Part shown: in pieces, positions 60,103 through 64,000 of the stretch
How the letters are laid out: every line of letters begins with the position of its first letter
How positions within the stretch are numbered: the first letter of the stretch is position 1
Assembly (NCBI GenBank): GCA_039889245.1
Contig: JAZGVH010000002.1
Coordinates: 3,038,001 to 3,102,000 of the forward strand
Direction of reading: 5' to 3'
Length of the DNA stretch: 64,000 nt
DNA from: Dermatophilaceae bacterium Soc4.6
Lineage (GTDB): Bacteria > Actinomycetota > Actinomycetes > Actinomycetales > Dermatophilaceae
The notes under the pieces: generated by a model
Told to the model about the DNA's origin: nothing
Database searches by the model: none
Seen by the model: only the letters and a program-made list of their open reading frames with translations
Position numbers and translations under genes: made by a program

Positions 60103-60939
60103 TCATCCGCCTCCTGACTGGTAGTGCCGCAGGCCGTCGCGCCACAGCAGCACGGCGACGCCCCAGACCCACACTGCCGCAACGGGTGTCAGCCAGGCCA
60201 GCCAGGAGGGAAGGAGGGAGGGCCCGGGCAGGTCGAGGATCCTCAAGGTGGGCAGGTAGGCCGTGAACACGACCGGCACGAGGTAGCCGAAGGTCACCTT
60301 GAGAGCGGTCGGGAAGATGGAGGCCGGCTGGGAGGCGGCGTAGGAGCCGCCGTACGTGAAGGAGTTGGTGACCTCGGCCCCGTTGACGAGCCGGAACTGC
60401 AGCGCTCCGGCCCACACGAAGAGCCCGCCGAAGATAGCCACTCCCGACACCGCCGTGAGCACCAGCAGCACGACCGTCGAGAGCCCCCAGTCGATGTCGT
60501 TGACCACCAGACCGGCGACGAGTGCGGCGACGGCGACCCCGGTGCGCGACAGCCGGCGCAGCTGGATGTCGCTGACCATGAGCTGAGCCAGGATCGGTTG
60601 CGGCCTCAGGTAGAACGCCTCGAGAGTTCCTGTGCGAATGTATCCCGGGATGTTGTCGATGTGCCCGAAGACCATGTCCCCCAACGAGAACCCGAGGTTC
60701 GACAGCCCGAAGAGCAGCAGCACGGCCGAGAAGTCGAGCCCGCCGAGCACCGTCACGTTGTGGAAGACGACCCAGACCTCGCCGAGCTCGGTCAGCCCGA
60801 CCATCAGCGACCCCACGAGGTCGAAGGCGAACGACGTGCCGTAGCTGCGCTGCGCCCGCAGCCGCGACCGGGCGACGACGACGTATGGAGCCGCCCGGCC
60901 CAGCCGCGCGCCGGGCTCGGAGCGCGACGCCTCAGCCAC
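60103..60939 (-). CDS. ABC-2 type permease (COG3694)
   Basis: 278 residues with about six membrane helices. The segment GHIDNIPGYIRTGTLEAFYLRP is characteristic of this permease family. It overlaps the other permease gene by 8 bp and directly precedes the ATPase. Export substrate unknown; related systems export antibiotics or toxic cations. Confidence 0.9.
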   Translation of the reverse strand: MAEASRSEPGARLGRAAPYVVVARSRLRAQRSYGTSFAFDLVGSLMVGLTELGEVWVVFHNVTVLGGLDFSAVLLLFGLSNLGFSLGDMVFGHIDNIPGYIRTGTLEAFYLRPQPILAQLMVSDIQLRRLSRTGVAVAALVAGLVVNDIDWGLSTVVLLVLTAVSGVAIFGGLFVWAGALQFRLVNGAEVTNSFTYGGSYAASQPASIFPTALKVTFGYLVPVVFTAYLPTLRILDLPGPSLLPSWLAWLTPVAAVWVWGVAVLLWRDGLRHYQSGGG

Positions 60940-61741
60940 CCTGCACCTCCAGCCGGCGCCGACCGGTGCGGATGAGCACCTGCCCGACCACCGCGACGGC
61001 GACGACCCACACCAGCTGCACGGCGACGACTCGAAGGCCGTCGGCGCCCGTGACCCGGCCTGACAGCACGTCGATCGGTGCCTGCAGGATCGAGGGGAAG
61101 GGGGTCGCTGCCGCCAGGGCGCCGAGCCAGCCGGGAAACAGGTGGACCGGCACGTAGAGTCCGGAGAGGAAGCCCTGCACGACCGCGAGCAGGCTCGTCA
61201 CACCGCGGGTCTCGATGATCCAGAAGCCTGCGAGGTTGACGGCGAAGCGGGTGAGGAACGACAGGCTCACGCCGAGCAGGACGCTGACGGCGCCGAGCAG
61301 GTAGGGCTGGACCGACGTGGGCATGACGAGCCCGACCGTCACGGCGCCGACGAGCACGCTCGGCACCCCGCGGGGGATGAGGGTGAATGCCGCGCGACCC
61401 AGGTCCGTCGCGAGGTGCGCGGCTTGCACGTCGAGCGGTCTCAGGAAGTCGACGGCCACCTCACCCGTGCGCACCCGCTCGCCGATCTCGGCGGTGCCCG
61501 TCAGCATCACGGCGCCGATCAGCCCCTGCGACAGCCAGACGTAGGCGCTGATCGTGTCCCGGGTGTAGCCGACGAGCTGCCCACCGGCGCTGTCGACGGC
61601 CGCCAGCAGGATCGAGGCCCTGATGAAGCCGAAGACCACGTTGGTGAACAGGCCCGCCATCATCGCCAGCAGGTAGGTCGACTCGCGTCGGAACCCCGCG
61701 CGCGCCAGGAGGGCCAGGCTGCGCAGCTCGGCGACCCTCAC
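60932..61741 (-). CDS. ABC-2 type permease (COG4587)
   Basis: 269 residues with about six membrane helices. RTGEVAVDFLRPLDVQAAHLA is the matching cytosolic loop of the partner permease family, and GFWIIETRGVTSLL the later conserved segment. GTG 61741 overlaps the stop of the metallo-beta-lactamase gene (GTGA). With 60103 and 59112 it forms a complete three-gene exporter. Confidence 0.88.
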   Translation of the reverse strand: MRVAELRSLALLARAGFRRESTYLLAMMAGLFTNVVFGFIRASILLAAVDSAGGQLVGYTRDTISAYVWLSQGLIGAVMLTGTAEIGERVRTGEVAVDFLRPLDVQAAHLATDLGRAAFTLIPRGVPSVLVGAVTVGLVMPTSVQPYLLGAVSVLLGVSLSFLTRFAVNLAGFWIIETRGVTSLLAVVQGFLSGLYVPVHLFPGWLGALAAATPFPSILQAPIDVLSGRVTGADGLRVVAVQLVWVVAVAVVGQVLIRTGRRRLEVQGG

Positions 61742-62517
61742 AGCGTCAGGGACGCCCGGCTGCGCGCGAGGGCCACGGCCTCGGCCACCGGCCCACGCCA
61801 GACCGGGCCGTGCCCCGGCACGACCACCGAGGCCGGGGCCGACTCGATGAGGGCCAGCGACTCCAGCAGCGCCGGTACGTCGTGCTGGAAGAAGCCCTTC
61901 AGCAGCTGTGGGCCCTCCAGGCGCGAGAGGGCGTGCCCGGTCACCAGGGCATCGCCGGTGATCACGGCATCGGCCTCCGGCAGGAGGAAGCAGGTGTGGC
62001 CGGTGGTGTGACCCGGGGTCACGAGGGGCACCGGGTGCCCGGGCACGTCGAGGGCCTGCCCCTCGGGGGCCGAGGTCACCTGGGGCAGGACCACGTGTCG
62101 GGTCGCGCCGTTGGCCAGGATGTGGGCGGTCCAGGCGGCGACGCCGTGCTGGAGCAGCCGGGGAAGCAGGTCGGCGGCCGTGGCCGACTCGCGCACTTCT
62201 CCCCGCGCGTGCCGGGCCTCGTCCCCGCCCGTGACGACCGGGACGTCGGCGTGCCCGGCGAGTAGCGCGGGCAGTGCACCCACGTGGTCGATGTGCGCGT
62301 GGGTCACGAGCACTGCGGCCAGGTCGTCCCACGACAGCCCGAGCCGGGTCACCGCCGCGCGCACCGCGTCGGCGTAACCGGGGTAGCCCGAGTCGACGAG
62401 CGTGAAGGGGACACCGGGGGCCGGGGCGACGTCGGTGAGCACCACGGCATTGACGGCCGGGCCGCTGAGCACGTGCACCAGCGGCCCGACCCCCGTCGTC
62501 CCCACGGCCACGCGCAT
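61738..62517 (-). CDS. MBL-fold metallohydrolase
   Basis: 259 residues. The zinc motif THAHIDHVGALP, the later PGHTTGHT and TGDALV, and VVPGHGPV are complete, so the di-metal site looks intact. The substrate is unknown. First gene of the ABC exporter operon; TACGGT lies 6 nt before ATG 62517, suggesting a leaderless operon mRNA. Confidence 0.88.
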   Translation of the reverse strand: MRVAVGTTGVGPLVHVLSGPAVNAVVLTDVAPAPGVPFTLVDSGYPGYADAVRAAVTRLGLSWDDLAAVLVTHAHIDHVGALPALLAGHADVPVVTGGDEARHARGEVRESATAADLLPRLLQHGVAAWTAHILANGATRHVVLPQVTSAPEGQALDVPGHPVPLVTPGHTTGHTCFLLPEADAVITGDALVTGHALSRLEGPQLLKGFFQHDVPALLESLALIESAPASVVVPGHGPVWRGPVAEAVALARSRASLTL

Positions 62518-62523
62518 GCCGAC

Positions 62524-62529
62524 ACCGTA
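62524..62529 (-). promoter_or_regulatory. -10 element TACGGT of the MBL-exporter operon
   Basis: TACGGT on the minus strand fits TANNNT and ends 6 nt before the ATG at 62517. Confidence 0.5.
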
Positions 62530-62597
62530 CGGCGCCCTCGGGCGTCGTGGTGGGAGGCGCCCCGCCCTTCGTCGTCCGCCGGCGGCCCGTCGGAGCC

Positions 62598-62603
62598 TAT
62601 GGT
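62598..62603 (+). promoter_or_regulatory. -10 element TATGGT of gntK
   Basis: TATGGT fits TANNNT and ends 6 nt before GTG 62610, again leaderless spacing. It is divergent from the -10 at 62524, 70 bp away. Confidence 0.5.
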
Positions 62604-62609
62604 GGGCGG

Positions 62610-63131
62610 GTGAGCACCGGGGCCGACGTCGTGATCGTGATGGGTGTCTCGGGCTCGGGCAAGACCACGGTGGCCAAGGGGCTCGCCGTCAGCACGCACC
62701 GGCTCTTCACCGAGGGCGACGCCTTCCACTCCGACGCCAACGTCAGGAAGATGCGGGAGGGGCACGCGCTCACCGACGAGGATCGGTGGCCCTGGCTGAG
62801 GTCGATCGGCGAGTGGATCAGCGAGCAGGAGCAGGCCGGCACACCGGCCGTCGTCGCCTGCTCGGCCCTGCGGCGGGTCTACCGCGACCTGCTGCGCGAG
62901 GGCAACCCCGGCGTGCGCTTCTGCCACGTCGAGGCCCCCGAGGCCATGCTGCACGACCGCATGGAGCACCGGCCGGGCCACTACATGCCCGCCTCGTTGC
63001 TGCGGAGCCAGCTCGCCACCCTCGAGCCCCTCGAGCCCGACGAGCCGGGGGTGACCGTCTCGGGGGACGGCTCCGAACAGGTCGTGCTCGCCGCCGCCCT
63101 CACCGCGCTGGGGCTCACGCCCTCCGTCTGA
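62610..63131 (+). CDS. gntK: Gluconokinase
   Basis: 173 residues. P-loop GVSGSGKTT near the N terminus, EGDAFHSDANVRKMREGHAL and ACSALRRVYRDLLREG are the family blocks. It phosphorylates gluconate to 6-phosphogluconate. GTG 62610 is supported by the TATGGT -10; a longer reading from 62547 has no similarity. The gluconate permease gene follows after 44 bp. Confidence 0.93.
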   Translation: MSTGADVVIVMGVSGSGKTTVAKGLAVSTHRLFTEGDAFHSDANVRKMREGHALTDEDRWPWLRSIGEWISEQEQAGTPAVVACSALRRVYRDLLREGNPGVRFCHVEAPEAMLHDRMEHRPGHYMPASLLRSQLATLEPLEPDEPGVTVSGDGSEQVVLAAALTALGLTPSV

Positions 63132-63175
63132 GCGCCCGGCCGCGCGGGCGGTCGGCCCGCCCGCAGGAGAACACA

Positions 63176-64000
63176 TGTCAGCTCTCGTCTCGCTCGCGAG
63201 CGCCACGCCCGTCTACGGGGGGAACGGCCAGCTGGTCGCCGCCGCCCTCGTCGGCATCGGCGTGGTCGTCGTGCTCATCAGCTGGGCCAAGGTGCACCCG
63301 TTCCTGGGGCTGATCCTGGGGTCGGCGGCCCTCGGGGCCGTCGCCACGATGCCGGCGTCCGCGATCCTCGCGAGCTTCACCAAGGGCTTCGGTGACACGA
63401 CCGGAAGCGTCGGGATCCTCATCGCGCTCGGCGCCATGATCGGCAAGCTGCTCGAGGACTCCGGCGGTGCCACGAAGATCGTCGAGACGATCGTGGGGCG
63501 GGTCGGGCCCGGTCGGCTGCCGTGGGCGATGGCGCTCATCGCGGCCATCATCGGGCTGCCCCTGTTCTTCGAGGTCGGAGTGGTGTTGCTCGTGCCCATC
63601 GTGCTGCTCGTGGCGCGGCAGACGAGCCTGCCCGTGATGAGGATCGGGATCCCCGCGCTCGCCGGGCTCTCGGTGCTCCACGGTCTCGTGCCACCGCACC
63701 CCGGCCCGCTCACGGCGATCGCCCTGCTCCACGCCGATCTCGGGCGCACCCTGCTCTACGGCCTGATCGTGGCCATCCCCACGCTGGTCGTCGCGGGTCC
63801 GCTGCTGGCGGTGCCCGTGACCCGGTGGGTGCCGAAGCTCGCTCCGGTGCTCGCGTCATCCGGTGCTGCGGGGAGTGGGGCAGAGGGTGGCCAGGCACCG
63901 GTCGGCGACCACCGTGCCGCCGTGCCGGTCGGCGTGCCTGCCGGTCGGCGTCAGGTGTCCTTCGTCGCGGCCCTCGTCAGCATCGTCCTGCCCGTCGCCC
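63176..64000 (+). CDS. Gluconate:H+ symporter (GntP family), 5' part
   Basis: 275 codons to the right edge, no stop yet (family ~450 residues). Many membrane helices; KGFGDTTGSVGILIALGAMIGKLLE and LPLFFEVGVVLLVPIV and GLVPPHPGPL are GntP hallmarks. AGGAG precedes ATG 63176. With gntK it forms a gluconate uptake and entry pair. A hydrophilic Gly/Ala-rich loop lies at about residues 230-255. Confidence 0.92.

Overview
The window is very GC-rich throughout, uses many GTG starts, is densely packed with GTGA/ATGA stop-start overlaps, and has an actinobacterial 16S/23S/5S operon. Gene content and order (ftsH-folE-folP-folBK-DUF3180; panC-nadB-nadC; lysS-lsr2-clpC; Ku plus split LigD; Lsr2) point to the order Micrococcales. 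The family Intrasporangiaceae is my best guess from the rRNA and gene order; no database search was possible.

Layout. 1-10.3 kb (+): housekeeping string of a PBP4-type carboxypeptidase (5' truncated), DUF2342 metalloprotease, tilS, hpt, ftsH, then folate genes folE, folP, folBK and DUF3180, with an MprF-like membrane protein inserted between folE and folP. 10.4-16.9 kb: a small orphan membrane protein, then a minus-strand block with a CoA-transferase, a lipoprotein, an orphan NuoD paralogue, CopC, a Met-rich repeat membrane protein and an NDUFAF7/MidA-type methyltransferase. 16.9-24.7 kb (+): DUF2520-panC-nadB-nadC-GNAT, then lysS, a small membrane protein and lsr2. 24.7-31.5 kb: a DNA double-strand-break repair neighbourhood (separate LigD polymerase and ligase, Ku, Nei-type glycosylase) that also holds a YidC paralogue, a broken acetyltransferase and an aminotransferase. 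31.5-33.2 kb: DUF2237 and a decayed cytochrome P450. 33.2-41.9 kb (+): clpC and one complete rRNA operon with no tRNA in its spacers.

41.9-52.4 kb, directly after the rRNA terminator, is an accessory catabolic/uptake island. It holds two amidohydrolases, a VanB-type flavin/2Fe-2S reductase, an XRE-cupin regulator, an ABC importer (ATPase, permease, binding lipoprotein), an SDR remnant, an FAD oxidase, a creatininase-family hydrolase and a PNPOx-like flavoprotein. Together they suggest import and hydrolytic/oxidative breakdown of an N-heterocyclic or amide compound; the substrate is unknown. 52.4-64 kb: a methyltransferase, a MetF-like protein, an SNF2 helicase with an aldolase and an acetyltransferase, DUF2461, an ABC-2 exporter with a metallo-beta-lactamase fold protein, and gntK with a GntP-family permease that runs off the end.

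The points most worth following are: the orphan NuoD in which the quinone-site Tyr is Trp, close to a homologue of the methyltransferase known to modify the mitochondrial NuoD counterpart; the post-rRNA island, one of whose amidohydrolases has lost two metal-site residues; mirrored leaderless divergent promoters at 16.86 kb; and a palindrome that exactly fills the spacer of an rRNA promoter. No CRISPR array, insertion sequence, tRNA or phage gene was seen.
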